A stretch of DNA of 47,600 nucleotides from Lingula anatina. Its lineage: Eukaryota; Brachiopoda; Lingulata; Lingulida; Lingulidae. This document shows positions 27,688 to 40,700 of this stretch, in pieces; position 1 is the first letter of the stretch; every line of letters starts with the position of its first letter. The notes below the pieces were generated by a model, which saw only the letters and a program-made list of their open reading frames with translations, did not search any database and was not told the DNA's origin. The DNA lies in contig NW_019775840.1 of NCBI RefSeq assembly GCF_001039355.2, forward strand, positions 147,661-195,260, read 5' to 3'. The position numbers and the translations under genes were made by a program.

Positions 27688-27713
27688 CAACCATTTTGCA
27701 TTTGTCAGTATTA

Positions 27714-28011
27714 GGCTGTGTTCAGAAAAGAAGTAATCATACTAACAGGATCAGTCTATCTCAGCAGGTTTTTGCACTGAGGCACAGTTAATGTAATCGG
27801 CTTAATTGTCTGGCATGCCCCATGGTAACTTCAAGTACTTGAATAAAGTTGGGAAAACTCTGTGGTCCATGATGTTGTTTATATTGCTTTGCAAAGGGGG
27901 CATGCTAGACAATTAAGGTGATTACATTGAGTGCGACTTAGTGAGAATCCTTGCTGAGATAGATCAATCCAGCTTGAGCTAGTATGATAACTTCTTTTCT
28001 GAACACAGCCT
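27714..28011. mobile_element. 298-bp foldback element, GGCTGTGTTCAG family
   Basis: GGCTGTGTTCAGAAAAGAAG plus T (27714-27734) is repeated exactly in reverse complement at 27991-28011. The pairing continues inward with mismatches for about 115 bases per arm: TCATACTA, CTATCTCAGCA, AATGTAATC, TTAATTGTCT and GCATGCCCC all have inverted partners. Only a short centre (about 27830-27895) is unpaired. It has no coding potential. A clear target duplication is not seen (flanks TTA and TTT). It lies just upstream of the first DYM coding exon. Confidence 0.8.
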
Positions 28012-28257
28012 TTGAACCCACTAGGTTATGTTGCATGGGGCTGTGACAAAGGTCACTGATATTTTAAACTGCAGTATAACAGAAGAATAATTAGCAGATA
28101 CATAATAGGTAAAATATACAGGATATTCACTATTGCTTGTGGTAAATAAAGGTACTCTAATAAATAAATTCATGACAAATAAAGAACACTGTACTGTCTT
28201 ATATATAATTTGAAAAATGTATAATGTCTTTATCCTATATCTATTTCCAGTGGCAAC

Positions 28258-31200
28258 ATGGGAGCCAACAGCAGTAGTATCAGTGAGCTGTCCAGTAATA
28301 CCTACCTGGCCAAGCTGTGTGGCACAGACCCAGTCTCCAAGAATGATCCTTTCTGGAATCAGCTGCTGTCATTCACATTGCAGATTCCTCACAACAGGTA
28401 GTTATAGTTAGTTGTGTCTTTATATCACTACAAGATTTGCAAGTATTAGATATAATATATTATTTACAGTTTCTACAGGGGCAGATTGAGGTCATCTTCT
28501 GGGTCTTCTAGAAGACGGTCAGATTTTCCAAGTTTACCTTGACGGGTATCTAATTTTTTTTCTGTCAAAATGGAGGGTGGATGAACAAAGATAATTTGGA
28601 AGACTGTCAGAAAATATCTCTGGATCCACCCCTGTTCCAGAGTCTCTAAGAAACTGAAACTGTTTCTTTACTTATTCCCTGTTCCCTCCGTGCATCCAAC
28701 ACAGTGCCACTCATGGTCATCATCTGTTAGAATTCCATTATTTATCCATGGCATTGGTAATCATTATGCAGGCAGGCATAGTTAGTTTATTAACCTGTGA
28801 ATATGAAACAGTTGCTCATATTGTATTTATATATGTATATATATATAAGGGCTAAGGCAAGTAGATGATACATGTAATTTAGTGTTAATTTGTTTGATGC
28901 CTTTGGAGATCAGTGTAGTCTTATTTTGTTGTTATCTTTGTTTTTATTTAGTTCAGACAACAGGCTATTAGAAGAGTCTATATCAGGCATATGCAAGAAC
29001 ATGGCCATCAACAACTTTCAGTCTGGTAACTTCGGAGCCTTGGTCAGGGTCTTCTTAATTAGGGCAGCAGAACTGAAAGCATCTACACAGTGTGATGAGT
29101 AAGTGAGAAAGTTATTTTTCCGTTTAATTTGCATTGATAAAGCTGTCATTAAGGTAACTAGTGTTTTTTACTTAGATTTTCATCACTGAAGGATTTGAAA
29201 TATTTCAGGATTTTCTAATATAAATACCATTACTAAGATGTATGCACTTCTTAAAATTGAGACACATGTGCCAGTCATCATATTGTCAATTTTTATAAAC
29301 TTTGGTTTATCAAAACAGAGTATTCTTACTTACATATTTAAAAAAACATAGCCTCCTAATTAAAAATTTTTCATTTTACATAATATTTCAATTAATATAA
29401 ACATACACACATTCACATTCTTAAAGATATATGAACAACACAAATCGCAGTATAACTTAAGTTAAAAAATTAACTTTATATACTTTTGACAAAAAATAAC
29501 ATATAAATAGAATGATTGTATAAAAGGAGAGCATTGTCCTGGGGGAAAAAATATCAGAGAAAAAAAATTCAGTATTGATATTTACAGTATTTTCTTTCCT
29601 CTTTCAGCAACCTATTTATCTGGCAGACATACAATGCCCTGTTTATTGTAAGGAACATTTGCAAGTATTTTGTGGAGAATTTATCAGAGGAACTTCTGTT
29701 GGAACAGTTTAAGGCTCAGCCCACAGGGGAAGGTAAGTGTTTAACTTTATATACAGTCAATCCAAGAGTGACTGAGGTAAAATTCAGATATTTTTTTATT
29801 CCATTACTTATTTAAATGATTGGCAAGGAAAATACACATTTTCTATTCACTACTTACTACTTTGAGATTTTTTTCTCAAACACTTAATAATGTAAGATTG
29901 ACATTCAAGATGTTGCAACACCACTTTCTAGGTAACCTTAAATGTTTTGTGGTGACTGTAGCCACATGGCTATGCTTAGATAATGCAAATAGGAATCTCC
30001 TGTGATACAGTTTGTATTTTAAGAGTTCTTTTTCAGTTGAAGATGCAGAGGAAGACCTTTGCCAGGATTTCTTAAGTGCTCTGATAGAGCTGATAGTTGA
30101 TGTCACAGTGGTGTGAGTAGTCAGTCATAGATTGTGACAGATTGCTTTAGTGTGACACAGATAGTGTCACATGTACAATTGATTGTATCAAATGTGACAA
30201 ATTATCTTAGGTGTGACACATTGCTTTAGCTGGTACCAGCGGAGGATGTAGTCGATTTGGNGTCTTAAACATTATCACACTAAATTTGATCAATAAAATC
30301 AACATATTGGCTAGATCTATAGTTCTTTCAAAAATTAATCATTTTGTGGTTAATTCTGTATCCTACATTCATGAACCACATTTTAGCCTATACAGTTGTA
30401 GTGTTGAGAATTTTGTTCCTATATGTCCAGCTGGCCTGTGGACAGTGATGACACTAGGACTGGCCACTGGTCAGAAGACACAGGAGAATGAAGTGGACAG
30501 GAACCTGTTGGCCCAGCAGAGTATCCTGCTGACCCTTGTCCTCGTCAACCACTGTACAAATGACCGTGAGGTGAACAATCCTTACAGACAGGCACTTTGC
30601 TCTTTTATGGACTCGCATGGTAAGAAGAACCCATTTTTTTATGTACAAATAAGGTAGTGTTTGTATTTTATTATTTTTTTTTGGCAGTCTTCATGTTTAA
30701 CTGGTATAGGTTATGTGTACATATTTTTTATTTGGCTCATTTTCTAATTGGTTTAAAGTTTGGAAGATATATATATAAACTCTATGCACTTGTGTTTGCC
30801 TAAGATAGTGATCACAGGTACAATTTCATGTGTATTAGTTATCATATCTGGCCTGCCTAACCAGCTGATGGTACTGATCCAGTGGCCTGTAAGGCCTCTC
30901 TGCTTTGTACATGTTTTGTACATTTATGATATTTGGCAGTTAATAATTAAAATATATCTGTTAAGGCAGCTCTCTTCTGAGTAACTGTCCCGAGTCTCTT
31001 GTGAGCTTTGAGAGAGAAGTAACTAGGGCCAGATTGATAAAGAAATAATTTTAAAAATTCTCGAAGAGGAATCCAAAGTTTTGTTTAATATACATTATTC
31101 TGTAAGCTATCATATTTCTCCACTGTCATTTCTGGGGGTGTGTGCTACAATAAACCCTTCATTGCCTTCTACAAATATACCCAGCTTTTCTCCCATGCCA

Positions 31201-34200
31201 ATGGCAAGGCTGCTTCAATCCTTTTTTACTTGATTATGAAGAATGTCTCACCACTGTATCTCCCTGAGCCTTGACAACTTCCCGCTTTGGCCCCTTGTCA
31301 CCATAATTATTCAATCCACACACTGAGAGCATGTTTCAAGAAAATAGACCATGAGTGCGTTCACAACAAATGATCCGTGGACTTACTGATCTGCTGTCTA
31401 AATATGGCCAACCCATGATCGTCTGACCACCCTCACACTTGACATTAAACAGATTAAATCTCAGGTCTGAGGTTTAATTGCTAGGTCCCTGCAGGGGCGG
31501 TGTGTGTGGAGGCGGGGAGACCATCAGGGGCTACCTTTTATGTGGGGTCGGCCATATTTAGAACTTGGATCAGTAACTCTGTGGATCATCTGTTCTCAAT
31601 GTCCTCTATAACACTCGTCCTCACTGGAGACAACCAGCATTGTTTCAAGGGCCAGTTCCCTAATACCATATAATGAATTGCGTTCTGTTATTATCAGAGG
31701 GCAAGACTATTGAATAGTATCAGATTATTTCTGATGTTTTCACTATGATTGTAACCAACAGTAACTGTAAATTCAATAACCTGTTAAGAGTATTTCAGGC
31801 TGACTGATAGTTTCGGGAAAAGTAATTTCCAATGCTAAGTTATCAAAGTTCTAGCTCAAAAAAAAACTCGAGTGGAGAATCTCCTTTAGATAAAACTATA
31901 CCAAGTATACTGATATGTAGAAATCTATTTTTCTCCCCAGGTGAGGCTGGCGCCCCCACAGAGGCCTTGGCCACATTCAGAATGGACTTCCCCAGGCTCT
32001 ACAAGGCACTGTGCCAAAACATGAGAGATGACCAAACCACGCTGCTACTCTATCTGCTCATACATAGGAATATCAACTTCAAAACCTTTGTGCTTTCTAG
32101 GACAAATTTAGACCAAGTGGTGAGTGGATTCCTCACTGGACATATCAAAGTTGCAGGATTCTGCAAAGTGTTGAACAAATTTTGCTTGCTATACTTTTTT
32201 TGGAGGAGAGAATGGGGTATATCAGAAATTGCCTGCTGTACCACTCCCCTGAATCTGCTATTGTCCTCTTTGTACTCGAGTAATAATAGAGATTTTCTGA
32301 CTTATTTAAAAAAGGGATTTGTGTATTACAACCCTTTTGCCAAAGCTTCAAATTTTATCTCTCTTTCCTTTCTAACTTTTGGTGTCACTTGGTGACAGTC
32401 TTAACATTTAAACTTAGATGGGTTGTCTGTGCATTTGTTGGCTTACCTCTTTTTCCAAAATTAGGTTGAAAAAAACGTTTTTATAATATGATCATATAAT
32501 GTTCATGAATTTATTTGTCTTCAATTACTTAATTTATTAAACAGTTTGCTAATGGCATCATATCAGCAATATATATATATATATATATAATTGTACATGT
32601 GAAGATAGGGAGGGAGAGATATGAAGGTCTGAGAAAACTTCAAACTTTTTGTTATATTCTCAATTCTTCAATGACAAGTCATATTTCATATAGAACCAGG
32701 ATGAGGAATAATACAGACCTTAACAGTATGTCCTTAAGCTGACGTAAAAGATTACTTACTATTTATCAGTGATGTTTATCAGACATTAAGAATGAAAATG
32801 TTGTCTAGACCTTTTTATTTGTCTTTTTCAGGTTATGCCAATATTAAAAATCTTGTACCATGCAGAGGACAAAAATTCTCATCACATTTACATGGCTTTA
32901 ATTATTCTGCTAATCTTGAGTGAAGATGAGTCTTTTAATAAAGCCGTACATGAATTAGTAAGTAACAAAGAAATAATTACTGCCCATTACTGAGAAAAAG
33001 TGCTTGTCTAAAATATTAAAATTAGTGCTTTTGTCATCTGGTAAAAGCATGCTATAGCTGAACTTCAGGTCAATCTGACACTAAATTGTGCATATAATCC
33101 ATTGTCAAAGTAGCTGGCTTTGGACAGTGAAAAATGTTGTAACATTTCTTTGTAAGATCTACAAAGTTTACATGCTGTTTTAGCTTGATTTTATTAATCT
33201 AGGGTTGGTCTCCAGACCTAGAGTGTTGGTCTTACGTGAAAACAAACTACATTTTAAAGGATAAAGTTTATGTATATGACGGGTTCTATGTATATGCAGG
33301 ATTCAGATGTTGTCTACTTCTTTTTCCAGACAATAACAAATATAGCATGGTTCAAAGAAAGAACAATATCAGAGATCTCTCTTGGTGGTTTACTGGTGCT
33401 AGTTGTAATCAGGACAATACAGTACAATATGACCAAAATGAGGGTGAGTAGCATAGATGCTAGATCTAGCATTTCAAAATTCCAGCAATAAATAGAAAAA
33501 CAGACTGAAACAAAACATTGAGGAGAGTAGGAACAAAAATGATGGCAGAATACTGAGCGCCGTGCAAAAATCAAACTAATTTATGGCCCAGCAACAAAAA
33601 TAAAAATTTATCCATGGCTATTTTTTTGGTTATTTTATCATAAGGTCTTTTGCGCAAAAGTAGGTTTACCCAGACCTTATATGTCCAAAGCTAGAAGAGA
33701 TTGTTTGTATTGTGCCCTAAGGTTGAAAATGACCCTTTCCAAGTAGTCTTGTTTTATATACGGTTTATAATAACAATAGTGTTAATACTAATACTAACTG
33801 TAATAATTATTACTTTCTATAAGGCACATTTATTATGCACCTTAAAAGTTAATGGTGAAAAATTATGAATTGCTTTTTGAAGTTCTTAATTTACTTAAGA
33901 TTATTAAAAATAATCTAAAGAATAAAAGATTAAAAACAAAACATGTCAGTTGTGGCAATGTAGCCTCAGGCATGTACATGTTCTTATCACATTTTCAGGA
34001 CAAGTACCTACACACCAACTGTCTGGCAGCTCTAGCCAATATGTCTGCTCAGTTTGACAACCTTCATCCATATGTAACACAGAGGTTGATAAGGTAAGCT
34101 CTAAAGTGGCATATCATAACCAATTAAAATAATCTTTTGAATAAGTCAATAAAGGTTACAAAAAATGAATATTTTATATTCTGTCATTTATAAATTTTCA

Positions 34201-36771
34201 GCATCAAACAATATTTTATGGCAAGTCCAACCCACTTACATTTGTATCAGACACATTTAAATTATGGTATTCTTCCTCTGATTAACCTTCTTTTGATCCT
34301 ACTTTCCTGATACTCTAATAATCTGAAAGAAGTAAGAAGCCTTTAACCCACACTTGAGTGATGGTTTTTCAAAATCTGTCATTTCTTCAAGCTTAATTCT
34401 TTTACTGAATTCAAAGTTTAGCACAATTAAAAACTGTGTCAAGATGGTTGACAGGCTGCAAGATTAGTCAGGAGATGATGAAAGAGTTATTTTTGGCTAC
34501 ATTAATTTATGGCATTTATCTGTTAAAATATGATCAAAAAGTATTACTTGTACTGGGATAGGTTCAACAGGAAATGGTTTACATACTTAACATATTATGC
34601 TTTGTCCCTTGAAGTGTTTATCATATATACGTTTGAGTTTTATTTCATCCATGTGGAAGTGTTAAATCAATCTCCGTGCTAATAGTTAGTTTTAAATAGT
34701 TGAAAAAAGGTTTTCACATGCCAGGCAGACTTTAACATGAATTAAGTTCTTAAATGTACTACTGGACCTTCATAATATGAGTTGACAACACAGCTTCTCC
34801 TTCCTTTGTGGAAATTTCAGCAGGTCTGCTGAAACTGCAGATGTACTGTTCTTGTTACATTATATACACAGTATTGTACAGACTTTGACACAAATCATAA
34901 AAAAATTAGAAAAAAATAAAAAAAATTAATGATTTCAGTCACTTGTATTAGTTGGTATATTGCAAGTGATATCTGGCTGTCTTTATTTGCTGTAAAAATT
35001 AACTTGTATCTACTATTCTGTTTGTAGTTTGTTTGCCCTGTTAGTGAAGAAGCATAATCGTCTAGTTCAGCAACTGAAGAATGCCTGCTTGGAGGATGGC
35101 CAGGCAGAGAGTGGCTCCGAAGCTGATACTGAGCCTGACTATGTAAGAGACTCTCATTGTGAAAATAAATAAAAATATTTGGGGTGTTGTGGATTTATTG
35201 TGTACAAATGCAGTATAGTAGGGTGGTGTTTATGCTTTTAAAAAATTATGCAATGTTGCATCAGAATTGACCAAAAGCAGTTTGTGCACTGTCGTAAATG
35301 TCATAAAAAGGAAAACTTTAACTTATTATATATAGACACTGTATGTGTTCTGATAACTGTCTGTCCTTGTTGCTGTTGCCATCCAAAATATCAGTCCCTG
35401 TAACTGCCAAACCATATTTTTGTTTTACTTAATATTTACTAAGTGCCATTTTGTCATTAAAAAAGGGATCCTTTAAGAATCAGCATGATCATTTTTACAA
35501 AAGTTTCTTTTCCACATATTTTGGCAATATATGTCATATTTGTGACATTTGTTGAATAAAAAGTCAAGTTCTTTTTAAAAGTCGGAATTATGGGAATGTT
35601 TTTACAAAAGTTATATTTTAGTGGAATGTGCTCTTTTTTGGAGCAGTGAGAATTAATATTTTCCATATAGTGTGTGTATACTTCCTAGCTTTGCTGTCAA
35701 TTTTGAAGGTCTTTTTTATCATTATGTTATTTTTATTCACATTTTGCCCTCATTTATGTCTTGGATTGCTCTCAAGTTATATTGTTTTATATTCTAAGAA
35801 TTTTATATTACAGGGCCAGGACTTGAGTGTATTAGAAGAAGTCATCCGTATGGTCCTCGAGATTATTAACTCGTGTCTGACTCATGCCCTCCACCACAAC
35901 CCCAACCTTATCTACACTCTGCTTTACAACAAAGAGGTGTTCTCTCAGTTCAGGACACACCCAACTTTCCAGGATATCATACAGAATGTAGACACAGTAG
36001 GTGCAGCCTCTGTATTACTTTGTATTCATTTAACTTTGCCTTGTTTCTCTGTCAGATTCAAGATACTGTTCTCAGTGTTATCTATTCAGAAATGTTGATA
36101 TGGTGAATTTGAGATATTTTGGGTTCTAATTAGTAATATAACTCATGTTCATATTAAATAGTAAAGTCAGTTTAAAATATCTTACGTTCTCGAAGAATTG
36201 TGCAGTTTTATTTCTGATTAAATGGAGATTGTGGTTTTGATCTGAAGAAAGCTGAGTAATTTGGAACAGGATTGTGACTTATTTAAGGGTTAAGAATTTT
36301 GAAAAAGAAAACTATTTCCAGACTTGTGCTCTTTATTGCATGGTTTAATTGGTATTTTAAAACTAATTTTTAGGTTCTAGGTTACTTTACTGCACAGTTG
36401 GAGAAACCAGACAGGAATCTCTCTGTTCATGAAGTGTTAGACATAATCAAAATGGGGGCAAGACAGTTTAAAAGAGAAAGGTTAAAGGTATGTGCCATCT
36501 GTGTGTAATAGGTATGTAACTGATTTTAACCAATGGGAAACTCCTATAATAATTACTAATTAAGCTGGTTTGTTCAGTCTGTATGTGTACCTAATTGATC
36601 TTGTTTTTTCTTCTGCAGAAATTCCCAGAGCTTAAGTTCAAATATGTGGAAGAGGATCAACCCGAGGAGTTCTTCATCCCTTATGTGTGGTCATTGGTCT
36701 ACCACTCCTCCAACTTGTACTTTAATGCATCACGGATACAGCTGTTCTCTTTAGGAACAACCCAGGGTTAA
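28258..36771 (+). CDS. DYM: DYM, dymeclin (Golgi-associated), internal exons missing
   Basis: Dymeclin is a peripheral protein cycling between cytosol and Golgi, needed for membrane traffic; the human gene is mutated in Dyggve-Melchior-Clausen dysplasia. Exons: 28258-28397, 28952-29098, 29608-29732, 30037-30112, a break, then 30431-30619, 31941-32119, 32832-32957, 33330-33443, 33999-34093, 35028-35142, 35814-35996, 36374-36487, 36619-36771 (TAA). The start [11 protein letters not shown] keeps the MG..S N-myristoylation signal of the family. Family-typical stretches include [46 protein letters not shown] and [20 protein letters not shown] near the C-terminus. Phases agree across all visible junctions except the break between 30112 and 30431, where phases 2 and 1 do not join. 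About 80-90 residues expected there are absent, and a single N sits at 30261. The ATG context (AACATGG) is good. Confidence 0.95.
30261..30261. other. Contig join inside DYM
   Basis: A single N within the interval where DYM exons are missing. The flanking 30120-30235 holds short repeats of TGTGACA-type phrases, which may have caused the misjoin. Confidence 0.7.
31361..31597. repeat. Imperfect inverted repeat in DYM intron
   Basis: Arm 31361-31413 and arm 31545-31597 pair over about 53 bases (GGCCATATTTAGA, GGATCAGTAA and GTGGATCAT.TGTT are shared in inverse orientation), separated by about 130 bases. The wider region 31140-31700 is less AT-rich than the rest of the intron, suggesting an old inserted element; no ORF fits it. 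Confidence 0.55.
32569..32589. repeat. (AT)n microsatellite
   Basis: About ten AT units in the DYM intron between 32119 and 32832. Confidence 0.9.
35229..35480. repeat. Dispersed SINE-like repeat copy (modules A and B)
   Basis: Module A (35229-35295, TTATGC..ATGTTGCATCAGAATTGAC) is shared with 10389-10440 and 11245-11300. Module B (35380-35460, ACTGCCAAACCATATTTTTG and TTTTACTTAATATTTAC) is shared with about 450-530 (reverse), 12485-12660, 15855-16030 and 47070-47130. The order of modules here suggests they belong to one longer element. No tRNA-like head was identified. Confidence 0.5.
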
Positions 36772-38790
36772 CAACACTGATGCCTGCTCACAAACACACA
36801 CACACACACACACACACGCTGCAAGAGACTAGTGGACTGAGGGTACTGGGGTCTGGGGTATAGCCTGCATAGCACAATGAGTGCATGTAGACATGATGAG
36901 AATAACAAATGTATGTGAGTGCAAATCACATACTTAGGTAATGGGTCAAGGTGAAATGGTGACTCAACACTAGATTTGATTGCAAAGTGTGAATAGACTT
37001 GTGTGGGGAGTTCCAATGTAACAGACAGGAATGAAGTCGTGACTCACTAGATTAAGACCAGCTTGCAGTCCTCGCTCTGTTGACCTCACTTAAAAATGCA
37101 CTGGTCAAGGACACAATTGGGAAATGGTCTGTTCTTACTGTGGCAACCTTGCCGTAAGTTGGTTAGGGTCAGTGACTGGACACAAGTATGAGGTGGGCAG
37201 CTGCTGGAAAGTGGGCAAGTGTCCCTGAAAATTGTGCTGTAAGTCGATGCACTGGTCAAGGACTGGGCACCAGGGTGCAGTGGGTGCTATTAATCTGGAC
37301 GTTAATTATAGTCCCCATTTCCATGGGTCTTATTTGGTTGACTTATGTATGGATCGAAGGCAGCTTAAAAGATGTAAAATTTGTGGGCAGTTATGCTATG
37401 AAATATGTATATAGTTAACTCATCCAAAGGTTCAAATCCAAAGTTTTATTTTTTGTGCATTGGGATTTTTTTCATGCTTAAGTTTTTCTTGATTGGAGGT
37501 TATTGATTCTGTACCATAAAGGAAGTGGTATCAAAGTGCTGCTTGCTTGGGTAACTAACAATGTTGGATATTATTGGCAATACATGACACTGATTCTCTT
37601 TATTGAGATTTCAACCTTGCAACTGCATGTAGGGAATTTATAACCATAATGACTTAGCACACCTCAGTCACAGCGAGTGTCGGGAGGATGCATTATGTAT
37701 TTTATATGCTAGATATATATGGTCAAGTGAACTTGTAATTATGAATATTAAAGAATCTATCTGGAATTATAAGCATCTGGGAATTAGCAAGCCACTAAAG
37801 TGTGGGGAAATGTGTGGCTTCTTCTACTGTAGTGTGTATAGTCTTGGTGTTAGTGTTGCACTGATGCAGTACCCAACTTGTGTGCTGACAACATCAACAT
37901 CTCTGTTAACAGATCTTGTTCAGCTGGGCATGAGGCACAGCTAGCAAATGCTTTGTTTAGATTTTTACGAAAACATTTTCTAACAAAAACGTACCTGTTA
38001 ACTGTCCACTAACTGTTTATATAGTATTACACTTAACTGAGGTAACATAATTATAAAAAAGGGCTGCCCATGCATAAGGGTGGCAGTATTTGCTAATTTT
38101 ATTCACATATAACTATATTTCAGTAAAGATAGAACAGTGATAGAATATTGCTTAAAGGAGGGATAAACCAGAAATTTCACATTATATCCTAGAGGAAAAA
38201 ACTTGATCTCTTTTCTAGAGATATGTTAAAATTTATTGCCCGGCCCATAAACTGTACAAAATATTCTAAATGTTATATTCAAATAAAAAATGCATTTGCA
38301 AACTACCCGCCTCAATATGCAAAAAATGAAGCAACATTATTACATTGTAGGTCCTCCACATACCTAGACAGCCGTAATGCAATGTTTTTTTCAAAAAGAA
38401 ATCGCAAGGAGATTGTCTGTTATTGGAATTATATTTAAAATTAAACCGGGATTGGTTTGAAATAGCAGGTGTGTGGCTGCTTCCTTTCATAATTCTTGAC
38501 TTCTTTTTGTGCAGAAACAGTTTTGACCATGTATGGATATAAAGCTTTTTAAAAGGTGTAGAAAGTTGGTGGTTTTCAGTATCTACTAAATTTGTACATA
38601 ATAATATGTAAATTGGTTAATTTTTTTAAGGATATGTGCTGTTTAAGTCATTTTGTTTTTGATTTGGTTCTTTTATTTTAAGTACACTTAGCTTCAAATC
38701 CCTGTTTACTGTGATAACTGTATATCATGGGCTGTATACGTTGTGGCTGTACATAGAAAAAGGTGGCAAATAAATGTTTTCATATAACAT
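36772..38790 (+). terminator. Long DYM 3' UTR with (CA)n and poly(A) signal
   Basis: After TAA at 36771 there is a (CA)n tract (36789-36817), then two similar segments: GCACTGGTCAAGGAC at about 37098 and again at about 37248, each followed by related sequence, an imperfect repeat of about 150 bp. No other gene is evident. AATAAA at 38769-38774 is the strongest distal poly(A) signal, giving a UTR of about 2 kb. The end point is inferred. Confidence 0.45.
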
Positions 38791-40700
38791 CAAATGTTTA
38801 GTGACTTTCTCTTTTTCATTTTCTATTTCTCACAAATTTACATTTTTTTTTTTTTGGATGTTCACAATAACTTGTACCTAATTAGCACTTGCAAATAAAA
38901 GTGGTGATGATAATGCATTACGTAAAATTGACAGAAAAGTCTTGTGCACTTATGAATTATCCTCTGTGCCTGCACCTTGACACCTCTGCTCCAGGTTAAA
39001 TGTTTATTACATAAAAAAATCGAATTTTTGTCCACTGCTCCAGTATAAGCTATACATGTATATGTGGTACATGCGCATCTAAAATGCTACGGAGTCCTGT
39101 CAACCCCCTTAGAGAAGACTGGTTATACTTCATTTTATTAAGTCATTCAGTTAAAGACGACAGATGGCGCGTTTTAACAATTTCTCTCAGACGAGGGCGA
39201 TATATGCGGTGATGTTCAAAGTGCGCACAATGAAGGAAGTCGGTGAATATACATTGCTTCGCCAAATAAAAAGGTGTTTTTGGCTTTTTAATTCACACAT
39301 TGTGGTAAGAAATGTATCTTACATCACTGCATAGAGATGTTTATTTTCGTTATCATATTTTTTATAATGAACAAATCAATTATCGATTCCCGACATATAG
39401 ATAATGTAAATCTAGTGCCTTATATCGGCTTTGTGAATGTTGACACCCGGTAAATTATCATCAGAGAATCTAAATTGCCAGCGGGTAAGAGATAAGATCA
39501 AAACAAGTTATTACTTAAAAGTTCCCAGTTACTAGGTCACCCGAATTTCGTTTCATCATTCAGTGATTTTCTAATATGGGAAGAGAACACGTTTGAGTAT
39601 GAAGAGTAATATGTTAACCACGGGAGATACAGTCTTAACATATACACTGATTGTGAAAAAACATCAATCGATACCCCTTTTTTTATTAGACCTTTTGCTA
39701 TGTGGCTACTGTATGACCCTCAGTGGCAAGAAAACAAATAAGAAGCCTATTTTCAAATACAACTTGTAGTTGCCGTCAAAATCTGAACGATAGCTTTAAA
39801 GAAAATGAGCAGGGAAACATGATAGCTACTCCTGTAAGTGAGAAAACACCGAAAACGAAAAGTGCAGTTGCTCACGTCACCCGGGAAAATACAGAAATAG
39901 GATGTTAGGTAAACCTACGTATGAATCATATCATATTTCATTAATGATTTGCAATTATTTTTTAATTACTTTAAAATGTTAACATATCCATCCCTTTTGT
40001 GCTGATGTATGCCGGTGTGGCGCTACAATCCAATTCTTTTATGACTGTGAAGTTCTCTGAACACTTCGAAGCACGGAGACCGTGACTGGGCCGTTCAAAT
40101 ACTCTCAGCAAAACTTGAATTCTTGGATAATTTGAAATACCTTCAAGTTCTTTGAACCACATAGAAGCGCGGTTTATTGTAATTTAACAGCTTAAGCATG
40201 TATTTTACATTAAATATTCCTACCGACAGAAAGCACCTCCAATAAAAAAAATACAAAAAAAAGGAACATTATGAAATATGCATTAAACAGCCAGATTGGG
40301 TAGTTGTGTAGCAGATGTCATCAGATACTTTGACATTATATACAGTATAGAATATTTCTATGCAGTACACCCTGTGGTTGGCTCATTTGACATTTAAATA
40401 AACTATACGTTACTATATTTTAATTTTCAATTTATTTCTTTGTTTATTTTTCTTCATTTATTTATTTATCTATTTATTTTTGCATCCATGCTTCTAACGC
40501 TTCTTACGCACCGTACCATTTTCACAGTGAGCGCGAACGTGCGATGGTCACACCTAACATCTGAGGTGGAAAGGAAGGACTCTTTTCACTGCGCCATCTG
40601 TCGGCCTAGAAAATTACATCGTCTACACATTGAATTTTTTGTTCACTCAACGTGAGCAAGAAAATTTTCCTTTAAAGGGCATTACCCCACTGGGAGTCTC
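38791..40700. other. Intergenic DNA; weak exon-like and promoter-like signals only
   Basis: A less AT-rich patch at 39100-39310 contains CAGATGGCGCG (YY1-like) and ends near a donor-like GTAAGA (39305). About 400 bases on, 39691-39834 is flanked by a TTTTTTTATTAG acceptor-like and a GTAAGTGAG donor-like sequence, but its frames have stops close to the acceptor. A transcript starting near 39200 is conceivable, but no protein family is recognised. Confidence 0.25.

Noticed and set aside
31832-32395. 187-codon forward ORF
   Set aside because: Only 31941-32119 is a real DYM exon; the rest is read-through of introns past a clear donor.
35628-36098. 156-codon forward ORF
   Set aside because: Contains the DYM exon 35814-35996; the hydrophobic leader is intron sequence before the acceptor.
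37429-37439. GGTTCAAATCC, a perfect Pol III B-box-like word
   Set aside because: No A box at proper spacing and no cloverleaf could be drawn; it lies in the DYM 3' UTR.
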